Source of the DNA: Streptomyces sp. AA1529 | GTDB taxonomy: Bacteria > Actinomycetota > Actinomycetes > Streptomycetales > Streptomycetaceae | NCBI RefSeq assembly: GCF_000280905.1 | Contig: NZ_ALAP01000107.1 | Location: 16,857-80,856 of the forward strand | Reading direction: 5' to 3' | DNA: 64,000 nucleotides | Shown: piece after piece, positions 35,045 through 43,881 of the stretch | Numbering within the stretch: position 1 is the stretch's first letter | Layout: the number at the start of each line of letters is the position of its first letter | Program-made: the position numbers and the translations under genes | The notes under the pieces: model-generated | Databases searched by the model: none | What the model saw: the letters and a program-made list of their open reading frames with translations, nothing else | What the model was told of the DNA's origin: nothing

Positions 35045-36069
35045 GGTGCGACTCCGATCGTGGAAAGTCCCAGTCCCTCGTCCAGGCCGAGGGCGATGTT
35101 CATGCTCTGCACGGCACCGCCCGCGGTGCCCTTGGTGAGGTTGTCGACCGCGCTGACGACGACGATCCGGTCCGCCTCCGGGTCCCGGGTGACCTGGAGG
35201 TGCACCGAGTTGGACCCCTGCACGGCGGCGGTGGCGGGCCACTGCCCCTCCGGGAGCAGGGTGACGAAGGGCTCGTCCTGGTACGCCTTCTCGTAGGCGG
35301 CCCGCACCTGCTCCGCGGTGGTGCCGGGGGCGGTCTTGGCGGAGCAGGTGGCGAGGATGCCGCGCGGCATCGGGGCGAGCGTCGGGGTGAAGGAGACGGT
35401 GACCCGGCGTCCGGCGGCCGCCGAGAGGTTCTGGACCATCTCGGGGGTGTGCCGGTGGGTGCCGCCGACCCCGTACGGACTCATCGAGCCCATGACCTCG
35501 CTGCCGAGCAGGTGCGGCTTGAGGGCCTTGCCGGCGCCGGAGGTGCCGGTCGCCGCGACGACCACGGCCTCGGGTTCGGCGAGGCCGGCCGCGTAGGCGG
35601 GCGCGAGCGCGAGGGAGACGGCGGTGGGGTAGCAGCCGGGGACGGCGATCCGCCGGGTGCCGCGCAGCGCCGCACGGGCGCCGGGGAGTTCCGGCAGGCC
35701 GTAGGGCCAGGTGCCGGCGTGCGGGGTGCCGTAGAAACGCTCCCAGGCGGCGGCGTCGGCCAGCCGGAAGTCCGCGCCGCAGTCGACGATCAGCGTCTCG
35801 TCGCCGAGCTGCTCGGCGACGGCCGCCGACTGCCCGTGCGGGAGGGCGAGGAAGACCACGTCGTGGCCGCGCAGCAGCTCCGCGGTGGTCTCCTCCAGTA
35901 TCCGGTCCGCGTACGGGACCAGGTGCGGCTGGAGGGTGCCGAACCGCTGTCCGGCGTTGCTGTTCCCGGTCAGCGCCCCGACCTCGACCTGCGGATGCCC
36001 GGCGAGCAGGCGCAGCACCTCACCACCCGCGTACCCGCTCGCTCCCGCCACTGCCGTGCGCACTGCCAT
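35041..36069 (-). CDS. argC: N-acetyl-gamma-glutamyl-phosphate reductase
   Basis: A 342-residue NADPH-dependent reductase, first gene of the argC-J-B-D-R operon. The Rossmann start is VAGASGYAGGEVLRLLAGHP, and the catalytic cysteine is in RRIAVPGCYPTAVSLALAP near 146. ATG 36069 has GGAGGAGG a few bases upstream. The promoter lies about 30-55 bp upstream and is covered by ARG-box-like repeats, so the whole operon should respond to arginine. Confidence 0.96.
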   Translation of the reverse strand: MAVRTAVAGASGYAGGEVLRLLAGHPQVEVGALTGNSNAGQRFGTLQPHLVPYADRILEETTAELLRGHDVVFLALPHGQSAAVAEQLGDETLIVDCGADFRLADAAAWERFYGTPHAGTWPYGLPELPGARAALRGTRRIAVPGCYPTAVSLALAPAYAAGLAEPEAVVVAATGTSGAGKALKPHLLGSEVMGSMSPYGVGGTHRHTPEMVQNLSAAAGRRVTVSFTPTLAPMPRGILATCSAKTAPGTTAEQVRAAYEKAYQDEPFVTLLPEGQWPATAAVQGSNSVHLQVTRDPEADRIVVVSAVDNLTKGTAGGAVQSMNIALGLDEGLGLSTIGVAP

Positions 36070-36087
36070 GAGACCTCCTCCTCGAAG

Positions 36088-36128
36088 GCATGACTATACG
36101 CAGGGCAGCAGTTTTATGCAATGAATCG
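36088..36128 (-). promoter_or_regulatory. argC promoter with ARG-box-like repeats
   Basis: On the minus strand TTGCAT (36121-36116), a 17-nt spacer and TATAGT (36098-36093) form a near-ideal housekeeping promoter. The flanking segments TTCATTGCATAAAAC and GTATAGTCATGC resemble ArgR half-sites and cover both promoter boxes. The TGCATA core also occurs at the argG promoter. Confidence 0.7.
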
Positions 36129-36158
36129 TGTGATCAACCGCCCGAGGCCGACGCCCGC

Positions 36159-36570
36159 ATGCCCGGCCGGGCCCACCATGCCGCCCGCGGCGTCCTGGAA
36201 CACGTCCCGGCCCGGCACGGCCTCGCCTTCGGGCAGCAGGTGACCCTGCGCACCCTCGTCGCCGCCCGTACTCCGCTGACGGCGGACGACGCCGTCGCCC
36301 GGGTCCGGGGCTCCCTCAAGGCCGCTCCGAGTCGACATCCGCGCCACTCTCGACGCACTGGCAGCCAGGCAGTCGGTCCTCGCGGACGACGCGCTCCTTC
36401 GCCCCGCGGACGCGGGGCGCGAGCTGCTCGCCGCAGTCGGAGCGGAGACCGCGCCCCTCGCCGCCCGCATCTGGGGCGGGACACCGGACGAGGACCCGGC
36501 GGGCGCCGGCCGCGTCCTCGCGCCGGCCACCGAGCGGGCCGACGCGCAGCTCGCGGAGCTGACCGCCTGA
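36159..36570 (+). pseudogene. Frameshifted, N-terminally short MarR-like regulator
   Basis: The first half reads in one frame (RAHHAARGVLEHVPARHG, FGQQVTLRTLVAA, then ADDAVARVRGSLKAA up to about 36330). The second half continues in another frame (VDIRATLDALAARQSV, then RPADAGRELLAAVGAETAPL, then ERADAQLAELTA and a stop at 36568-36570). Joined, they give a winged-helix protein like small MarR-type regulators common in streptomycetes. A one-base shift between about 36325 and 36335 breaks it. ATG 36159 is the first plausible start, and an in-frame ATG at 36090 overlaps the argC promoter. It is either a decayed gene or a sequencing error. Confidence 0.6.
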
Positions 36571-36617
36571 CCGCCTGACCGGCTGACCGCCGACGGCCGG
36601 GACGCCGCGCCGGTGGC

Positions 36618-36663
36618 CCGGAGTGTTCCAGCCGGCGTGTGCACGCCGGCCGGAACACTCCGG
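36618..36663. terminator. Strong bidirectional terminator
   Basis: A 12-bp perfect outer stem (36618-36629 with 36652-36663), one mismatch, and a 7-bp inner stem with a 6-nt loop. It lies between the rightward MarR remnant and the leftward hydrolase and can serve both. Confidence 0.75.
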
Positions 36664-36752
36664 CACAGGGCAGCGGCGCGACCCCCGTCGGCCGCCGGTA
36701 CCCGCGCAGCGCCCGGCCCGCTACCGCTGCCGGGTGGCCGGCCGCCGCTGCC

Positions 36753-37487
36753 TCACCCCAGGTGGCGGGTGAAGAACCGGGCCGCGGCCTCCCCGGCGAA
36801 CTGCGGGACGCCCGTGTGACCGCCCATGTTGGCGTGCAGGGACTTCTCCTCGGAGCCGAAGGCGTCGAACAGGTCCAGGGCCGCCTGCCGGTCGTTGCCC
36901 TCGTCGTCCCACTGCAACAGGACGTGCAGCGGAACGGTGACCCGGCGGGCCTCCTCGAACATGACGCGCGGTATGAGGCTCCCGGCGAAGAGGACGGCGG
37001 CCGCGATGCGCGGCTCGACGACCGCGAGCCGGATGCCGACGGAGATCACTCCCCCCGAATACCCGACCGGGCCGCCGATCCCGGGCAGCGCCAACAGGGC
37101 GTCCAAGGCGGCCCGCCATTCCGGGACGGCCTCCTCGACGAGCGGGAGGACCAGGGCGTCGATGATCTCCTCGTCGACCGGACGACCGGCCTCCTTGGCC
37201 CGGCGCAGGTCGGCGCGGGCCTGTTCGAGCACGGGCAGGCGGGGCCGGTCGCCGCTGCCGGGGAGTTCGACGGTGGCCGTGGCGAACCCGTCCGCCGCGG
37301 CGTGCCGGGCCCGCGCCGCCAGCCGCGGGTACATCCTGCGCAGTCCGAGCGTGGGGTGGCCCAGCAGGATCAGCGGGACCGGTGCGGAGGCGGCGGTGGG
37401 TGTCCACAGGATGCCGGGGATCCCGTCGAGGGTGAATTCGCGTTCGAGGACGCCGCCGTCCAGGGGCTGTTCGGAGGTGAAACGCAT
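36753..37487 (-). CDS. Dienelactone hydrolase-like alpha/beta hydrolase
   Basis: A 244-residue cytoplasmic alpha/beta hydrolase. The fold is marked by VPLILLGHPTLG near residue 38, the nucleophile elbow in GPVGYSGGVISVG (Ser near 145), an acid residue region in VLLQWDDEGND near 190 and the His in MGGHTGVPQ near 222. No signal peptide is present. The substrate is unknown. It lies upstream, in the reading direction, of nothing obvious, and its neighbour at 37669 is a TetR gene on the same strand with a 181-bp gap. Confidence 0.85.
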   Translation of the reverse strand: MRFTSEQPLDGGVLEREFTLDGIPGILWTPTAASAPVPLILLGHPTLGLRRMYPRLAARARHAAADGFATATVELPGSGDRPRLPVLEQARADLRRAKEAGRPVDEEIIDALVLPLVEEAVPEWRAALDALLALPGIGGPVGYSGGVISVGIRLAVVEPRIAAAVLFAGSLIPRVMFEEARRVTVPLHVLLQWDDEGNDRQAALDLFDAFGSEEKSLHANMGGHTGVPQFAGEAAARFFTRHLG

Positions 37488-37668
37488 GGTCGTGCCTTTC
37501 GGGAGTGCGCGTGATCGGCGCTCCCGGACGACCTATCGCCCGACCGTGACCCCGGAGGGGAGCACCCATGTCGAAACGTTCACGGGTACCACCTCCTCGC
37601 TCCTCGCACGGCCGACGGAAACATAGCAACGGCCGCGACGGGGCCGCCAAGGGTTTTCCGTGCCGGTG

Positions 37669-38361
37669 TCACGCGGGCGGCTGCGGGAGCTTGGCGGCCA
37701 CGGCGTCGAGGACCCATTCCAGGCCGTTCGCGAAAGACGTCCCGGCGTCCACCTCCGTGCCGTCGTGCACGGCCTTGGCGAGTGCCGGGAAGCGGCCGGT
37801 GGCGAGCATCTTCGTCACATGCGGACCGTGGGCGCGCTGCCAGTCGCGGTCGGACAGGCCGGTGGCGCGCTCGGCCCGCAGGTTCGCGACCTCGCGCCTG
37901 ATCGCGCCGGTGGTGTAGTCGCCGACGGTCTCCACGGCCCGCATGACGGTGTCGAGGCCGGCGAGGCCGTCGAGCGCCGACAGCCTGGCCTCGGTCACGG
38001 CGAGGCCGTTCGGACCGAGGGACGGACGACCGCCGAGCAGGTCGGCGAGCCATTCGTGGCGGAGCGCTGCCCGCCTGGTGCGGTGGGCGAGGACGCGCAG
38101 CGCCTCGCGCCAGTCGCCGGGCTGCTCGTCGGGGAGGATCTCGCCCTGCACCTCGTCCACCATGAGGTCGAACAGCTCCTCCTTGGTGGAGATGTAGCGG
38201 TACAGCCGCATCGGTCCGGCGTCCAGCCGGGCGGCGACCTTGCGCAACGACACCGCTTCCAGCCCGCCCTCGTCGGCCAGCGCGACGGCGGCGGCGACGA
38301 TCCGCTCGCGGTCTAGCGGCACGGGGCGAGTCGGCGGTTCCGGCCGGTCCCACACAGTCAT
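37669..38361 (-). CDS. TetR-family regulator (TetR_C class) divergent from FAD monooxygenase
   Basis: A 230-residue repressor with an N-terminal helix-turn-helix at about residues 20-62 (GLEAVSLRKVAARLDAGPM, then LYRYISTKEEL) and a C-terminal ligand domain like that of TetR proper. It is divergent from an FAD-dependent monooxygenase of the TetX type, the pairing expected for a drug-inactivating enzyme and its sensor. ATG 38361 is preceded by TAGAGT six bases upstream, so the mRNA may be leaderless. Confidence 0.92.
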   Translation of the reverse strand: MTVWDRPEPPTRPVPLDRERIVAAAVALADEGGLEAVSLRKVAARLDAGPMRLYRYISTKEELFDLMVDEVQGEILPDEQPGDWREALRVLAHRTRRAALRHEWLADLLGGRPSLGPNGLAVTEARLSALDGLAGLDTVMRAVETVGDYTTGAIRREVANLRAERATGLSDRDWQRAHGPHVTKMLATGRFPALAKAVHDGTEVDAGTSFANGLEWVLDAVAAKLPQPPA

Positions 38362-38367
38362 GGGGAC

Positions 38368-38413
38368 ACTCTACTGTTGCGATACGCCGTAGCGGCGCAA
38401 TACAGTGTATCGA
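38368..38413. promoter_or_regulatory. Divergent promoters and TetR operator
   Basis: Nested inverted repeats: ACTGT (38373-38377) with ACAGT (38402-38406), TTGCG (38377-38381) with CGCAA (38396-38400), and CGATAC (38380-38385) with GTATCG (38407-38412). Rightward promoter boxes TTGCGA (38377-38382) and TACAGT (38401-38406) with an 18-nt spacer lie within them; the leftward -10 is TAGAGT (38373-38368). Confidence 0.6.
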
Positions 38414-38414
38414 C

Positions 38415-39533
38415 ATGAGCTATCGTATCGCAGTGGCCGGAGGCGGCCCTGCCGGTCTGACCTTCGCCCGCGTCCTGCACCGCCACGGCCACCCCGTCAC
38501 CGTCCTCGAACGCGACCCCTCCCCCGACGCGCGTCCCCCGGGCGGCACGCTGGACCTGCACGAAGGACTGGGCCAGCGCGCACTGGAGAAGGCGGGGCTG
38601 CTGGCCGAGTTCCGGACGGTGTCCCGGCCCGAGGGGCAGGCCATGCGCATCCTGGAACCGGACGGGACCGTGCTGCGCGACTGGCAGCCCCACCCGGACG
38701 AGCGGGCCAATCCCGAGATCGACCGCGGCCGGCTCCGCGACCTGCTGCTCGGCCCACTGGACGTGCGCTGGGGGCAGGGCGTGACGCAGGTGGTGCCCGG
38801 GATGCGGGACGGTGTACGGGTCCGCCTCGCGGACGGGCGGGAGGAGACGTTCGACCTCGTGATCGGCGCGGACGGCGCCTGGTCCCGGACCCGCGCGGCG
38901 GTCTCGCCGGTGACGCCGCACTACACCGGCGTCACCTTCGTCGAGACCTCCCTGGACGACATCGACACCCGCCACCCCGACCTCGCCCGGCTGGTCGGCG
39001 ACGGCGCGATGGCCGTGTACGGCGTGAACCGGGCCCTCGTCGCGCAGCGGAACAGCGGCGGCCACGTCAAGGTGTACGCCCAGTTCCGCGCACCGCTGGA
39101 CTGGCACACCGGCCTGGACCTCGCCGACGGGGAGGCGGTACGCGCGCATCTGCTGACGCTGTTCGACGGCTGGGCCGATCCCGTCCTCGACTTCGTCCGC
39201 CGCGGCAGCGCCTTCGTCCACCGCCCGCTGTACGTCCTGCCCGTGTCCCACACCTGGACGCACGTCCCCGGGGTGACGCTGCTGGGCGACGCCGCCCATC
39301 TGATGCCCCCGCTGGGGGCGGGCGCGAACCTCGCGATGCTGGAGGGCGCCGAACTCGCCGAGTCCCTCGCCACCGGTTCCGGGGATCCGGAGGAGGCCGT
39401 CCGCGCCCACGAGGAACGCATGTGGGCCCGAGCCGGCAGATGGGCGGAGCTGACCACGGCCGGCCTGGAACGCCTCGTGAGTCCGGACCCGGCCCGCGCC
39501 GTCGCCCTCTTCGACGAAGTCCAGCCGTCCTGA
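38415..39533 (+). CDS. FAD-dependent monooxygenase (TetX-like)
   Basis: A 372-residue class A flavoprotein hydroxylase. The FAD dinucleotide motif IAVAGGGPAGLTFARVLHRHG is at residues 4-24, the DG motif LVIGADGAWSRTR is near 150, and the second FAD motif GVTLLGDAAHLMPPLGAGAN is near 286. Overall it resembles TetX-type enzymes that hydroxylate tetracyclines, as well as other aromatic hydroxylases; activity on tetracycline is not shown. The adjacent TetR gene and shared operator suggest induction by its substrate. Confidence 0.9.
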   Translation: MSYRIAVAGGGPAGLTFARVLHRHGHPVTVLERDPSPDARPPGGTLDLHEGLGQRALEKAGLLAEFRTVSRPEGQAMRILEPDGTVLRDWQPHPDERANPEIDRGRLRDLLLGPLDVRWGQGVTQVVPGMRDGVRVRLADGREETFDLVIGADGAWSRTRAAVSPVTPHYTGVTFVETSLDDIDTRHPDLARLVGDGAMAVYGVNRALVAQRNSGGHVKVYAQFRAPLDWHTGLDLADGEAVRAHLLTLFDGWADPVLDFVRRGSAFVHRPLYVLPVSHTWTHVPGVTLLGDAAHLMPPLGAGANLAMLEGAELAESLATGSGDPEEAVRAHEERMWARAGRWAELTTAGLERLVSPDPARAVALFDEVQPS

Positions 39534-39534
39534 C

Positions 39535-39563
39535 CGGCGCGGGCGGGTCCACCGCCCGCGCCG
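39535..39563 (+). terminator. Terminator after the FAD monooxygenase
   Basis: 12-bp perfect stem (39535-39546 with 39552-39563) and 5-nt loop directly after the stop codon. Confidence 0.75.
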
Positions 39564-39651
39564 CCGGCCGGCCCCGCTGTGCGGGGCCCGCTGTGCGGGG
39601 CCCGGAAAAATGCCTCGCACGGCCGGCTGCCCCGCCGTGATACTGCCCCGC

Positions 39652-40359
39652 ATGCCTTCCTTCTCCGACTTCGACACCCGCGGCTACCGGACCGTGGATG
39701 TGGCCACCGGCTACGGCCGGTGGGTCAGCACGTACGAGGACACCGTCGAGGACGTGATGGACCTCGCGCTGCTGGCCGAACTGACGGTGCCCACCTGGAG
39801 CGGGGTGCGGCGCACGGCCGACCTGGGCTGCGGCACCGGGCGGACCGGCGCGTGGCTGCGACAGCGGGGCGTCACCGGCACGCTCGACGGGGTCGACCTC
39901 ACCCCGCAGATGCTGGAGCGGGCCCGTGCCAGGGGCGCACACGACCGGCTCCAGGAAGGCGATGTGCGCGCCACCGGGCTGGAGTCGGGCGCCTACGACC
40001 TGGTGATCTCCTCGCTCATCGACGAGCACCTGCCCGATCTGCGGCCGTACTACCAGGAGGCCCGGCGGCTGGCGGCCCCGGGCGCGCACTGCGTGGTCGT
40101 CGCCTTCCACCCGCACTTCATCATGGCCTCCGGCATGCCCACCCACTTCACCGACGCCTCCGGCGAGGACATCGCCATCGAGACCCACGTCCATCTGCTC
40201 AGCGACCACGTGGCGGCGGGACTGGGCGCCGGGTGGCGGCTCGTGGAGATGCGCGAGGGCATCGTCGACGAGCAGTGGCTGGCCCGCAAACCGAAGTGGG
40301 CGAAGTTCCGCAACCACCCCGTCTCGGCCGCGCTGGTGTGGGCGCGGGAAGACGGCTGA
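39652..40359 (+). CDS. SAM-dependent class I methyltransferase
   Basis: A 235-residue methyltransferase with the SAM motif I TADLGCGTGRTGAWL near residue 52, an acidic residue after beta 2 in LDGVDLTPQML near 77, and EGDVRATGLESGAYDLVIS for motif II. The substrate is unknown. ATG 39652 is used; an in-frame ATG at 39610 adds 14 residues without a ribosome site. A lone gene between two terminator-like regions. Confidence 0.87.
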   Translation: MPSFSDFDTRGYRTVDVATGYGRWVSTYEDTVEDVMDLALLAELTVPTWSGVRRTADLGCGTGRTGAWLRQRGVTGTLDGVDLTPQMLERARARGAHDRLQEGDVRATGLESGAYDLVISSLIDEHLPDLRPYYQEARRLAAPGAHCVVVAFHPHFIMASGMPTHFTDASGEDIAIETHVHLLSDHVAAGLGAGWRLVEMREGIVDEQWLARKPKWAKFRNHPVSAALVWAREDG

Positions 40360-40507
40360 GCACCACGCGCACGGTGGGCCGGACGACGGGCGCGGCGGGG
40401 TCTGCCTCGGAGCACGCTCCAGCGCCCGGCGTCCCCGGCGGATCGCACGGAGCGCCTGGCCGGCATCCGTTCACCGCGTTTCTCTTTCCCCTTCAGGAGG
40501 TACCGAC

Positions 40508-41491
<984 letters not shown>

Positions 41492-41631
41492 GCGGCGGCC
41501 GGCCGGTGGCCGTGCGGGGTACGGCGCGGACGGCGGCGGGCGCCGGGAGGGCCGCACACGTCGCGGCTGCGGGCCGGACCGGAGGGGGCGCTCCGCATAC
41601 GGATCGCGGCCGCGGTCCGGGGCGCCGCGGA

Positions 41632-42198
41632 TCACAGCAGGTCGAGGTGCCAGGCACCGGCACCGCCCGCGAGGGCGAGGGTGGCGAGCGGATGCGCCTC
41701 GACCTGCCAGTAGGCGTGCGGCGGGGCCTTGAGCACATAGCACAGCGCCGCGCGCAGGACGGACGGTTCGGTGACGGCCACCGCCTGGTCGCCGTCGCCC
41801 ACCGGACGGGTGTCGAGCCAGCCGCCGATCCGGCGGATGAAGGACAGCAGGGACTCCCCGCCGTGCGGCGCGGAGCACGGGTCGGCGTACCAGCGGTGCA
41901 CGGCCTCCGGTTCGCGGGCCGCCACCTCGGCGAGGGTGGCGCCGCGCCAGCGGCCCATGTCGCAGTCGAGCAGCGCCGGCTGGGCGAGCGGGGCGAGGCC
42001 GAGCACGGCGCCGGTCTCCCGGCAGCGCGCCGAGGGCGAGCAGTAGCGCAGTTCGGCGGCGGCGAGGTGGGAGAGCGCGGGGGCCCGGCGGACGACCTCC
42101 TCCCAGCCGGCGGCGTCCAGGGAACGCTCGTCGTCGAAGCGCACGTTCGCCACGGAAGAGCTGCGGCCCGCGGCGAGTAACGTCATTCGCACGTGCAT
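41632..42198 (-). CDS. Histidine-phosphatase superfamily protein with TTA codon
   Basis: A 188-residue protein with the length and layout of the phosphoglycerate-mutase-like fold: LLAAGRSSS at the N-terminus where active enzymes have LxRHG, DAAGWEEVVRRA, CDMGRWRGATLAEVAARE, and a late VAVTEPSVLRAAL where active enzymes have a His. Both catalytic His positions look changed (Ala-Gly and Thr-Glu), so it may not be a phosphatase and could bind a phosphate ligand. ATG 42198 is used. Codon 7 is TTA (42178-42180), a sign of possible bldA-dependent translation during development. Confidence 0.75.
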   Translation of the reverse strand: MHVRMTLLAAGRSSSVANVRFDDERSLDAAGWEEVVRRAPALSHLAAAELRYCSPSARCRETGAVLGLAPLAQPALLDCDMGRWRGATLAEVAAREPEAVHRWYADPCSAPHGGESLLSFIRRIGGWLDTRPVGDGDQAVAVTEPSVLRAALCYVLKAPPHAYWQVEAHPLATLALAGGAGAWHLDLL

Positions 42199-42420
42199 GC
42201 GCCGAGAGTAGAGCCGGACGGCCCGGTGTTCGAGAGGCGGACGTCCGGCAGTTGTGTGCGCATTCCGCGTTCGGACGCGGGGCCATGCGGGCAGAGCCCG
42301 CGCCCCAGTGTCCCGGGTGCGCCCCGAGGTGGCCGCTCCACGAACGCCGGGCCGAGGAACTGTGCCGGGCGGACCCGCCGCCGGTCCCCTGCCGGGAGCC
42401 GACACCCGCGCGGTCTCGGC

Positions 42421-43881
42421 TCAGCCCCGCGTGAGCACTTCGGCGCAGGCCGCGCCCAGGCGGCGTACGCCCTCGACGATGTCGCCCTCGGCTGCCGCGG
42501 GGGCGAAGGTGAGCCGGATGTGCGGGGCCGGGGACTCGGCGGCGAAGTAGGGGCTGCCGGGTGCGACGGCGACACCGGCGCGGAGCGCGGCGGCGGTCAG
42601 CACGCCCTCGTCGGTGCCGTCGGGGAGCCGCAGCCACAGGTGGTAGCCGCCGCGCGGGGCGTGCGCCAGGCCCAGCGCGGGCACCTGGTCGGCGAGCGCG
42701 GTCAGGGTGAGTTCACGGCGGGTGCGCAACTCGGCGGCGACGGTGCGCAGATGGCGGGGCCAGGCGGGGGCGCCGACGAGTTCGAGCGCGGCCTCCTGGA
42801 GCGGCCGCGGCACGAAGAAGGTGTCGACGACCTGGATGGCGCGCAGCCGCTCCAGCACCGGCCCGCGAGCGGCCAGCGCACCCACCCGCAGGCTGGGCGA
42901 GGTGGCCTTGGTCAGCGAGCAGATGTGCACGACGACGCCGTCGGGGTCCTCGGCGCGCAGCGCGGGCGGCAGCGGCCCGGCGTCCTCGTGGGCGAGGTGC
43001 CGGGCGAAGTCGTCCTCGACGAGGAAGGCGCCTGCCTCGCGGACCACACGCAGCACCTCGCGGCGGCGGCCGGGCGCGAGGACGGCGCCGGTCGGGTTCT
43101 GGAACAGCGGCTGGCAGACGAACACCCGCGCGCCGCTGGCCCGGAACGCGTCCGCCAGCAGGTCGGGGCGTACCCCCTGGGTGTCCACCGGGACCGGTAC
43201 CGGGCGCAGCCCCGAGGCGCGGGCCGCGGCGAGCATGCCCGGGTAGGTGGGGGATTCCACGAGCACGGCGGCGCCCGGGGGCGCGAGGGCGCGCAGGGCG
43301 GTGGTGAGCGCGGACTGACCGCCCGCGGTGATCAGTACGTCGGCGGCGGCGACCGTGCCGCCGGGGCCCCCGATCTCCCGCGCGAACCAGCCGCGCAGCT
43401 CTTCGAGTCCTTCCAGCGGCGGCCGCAGCCAGGCACCCGGGCGGCGTCCGGCGCGGGCGAGCGCGGCGGCGAGCGCCTGCGTGGGCTGCAGTCCGGGCGG
43501 CAGATAGCCGCCGTTGAGTTCGAGCACGCCGGGCGGGGGCACGTCCAGTGTGGTGGTGACGCCGTTCGCGTCGACGCTGCGGGGCACCTGGTCGCCGGAG
43601 GCGTCCGCGCTCAGCGCCACCTCCTGCCAGGAGGTGTCACCCCGCTGGAGCAGCGCGCCGTCCGGGCGCCGGGAGGGGGCGCGGAAGGCGCCGACGCCGG
43701 GCCGGGTGACCACCAGCCCCTCGGCCACGAGCACCCCGAGTGCCCGCGAGACGGTGACCGGCCCGGCCCGGAACCGGTCGACCAGCGACCGACTGGACGG
43801 GAGCTTTTCACCCGGGGAGTAGCGGTCCAGCTCCCCTCGAAGGGAAGCGGCCAGTTCAGCAACACTGCTACGCTCGACCAT
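42421..43881 (-). CDS. MocR-type regulator: GntR DNA-binding domain fused to aminotransferase fold
   Basis: A 486-residue protein. The GntR winged helix covers about residues 5-72 (SRSLVDRFRAGPVTVSRALG and VLVAEGLVVTRPGVGAF), then an aminotransferase class I fold that binds PLP. The PLP lysine is in HICSLTKATSPSLRVG near 325, and FFVPRPLQEAAL is typical of MocR proteins. Such regulators often control a neighbouring transporter or PLP pathway. Here the target is probably the divergent EamA exporter, because palindromes lie 10-40 bp upstream of this gene, inside the first codons of the exporter gene. Confidence 0.92.
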   Translation of the reverse strand: MVERSSVAELAASLRGELDRYSPGEKLPSSRSLVDRFRAGPVTVSRALGVLVAEGLVVTRPGVGAFRAPSRRPDGALLQRGDTSWQEVALSADASGDQVPRSVDANGVTTTLDVPPPGVLELNGGYLPPGLQPTQALAAALARAGRRPGAWLRPPLEGLEELRGWFAREIGGPGGTVAAADVLITAGGQSALTTALRALAPPGAAVLVESPTYPGMLAAARASGLRPVPVPVDTQGVRPDLLADAFRASGARVFVCQPLFQNPTGAVLAPGRRREVLRVVREAGAFLVEDDFARHLAHEDAGPLPPALRAEDPDGVVVHICSLTKATSPSLRVGALAARGPVLERLRAIQVVDTFFVPRPLQEAALELVGAPAWPRHLRTVAAELRTRRELTLTALADQVPALGLAHAPRGGYHLWLRLPDGTDEGVLTAAALRAGVAVAPGSPYFAAESPAPHIRLTFAPAAAEGDIVEGVRRLGAACAEVLTRG

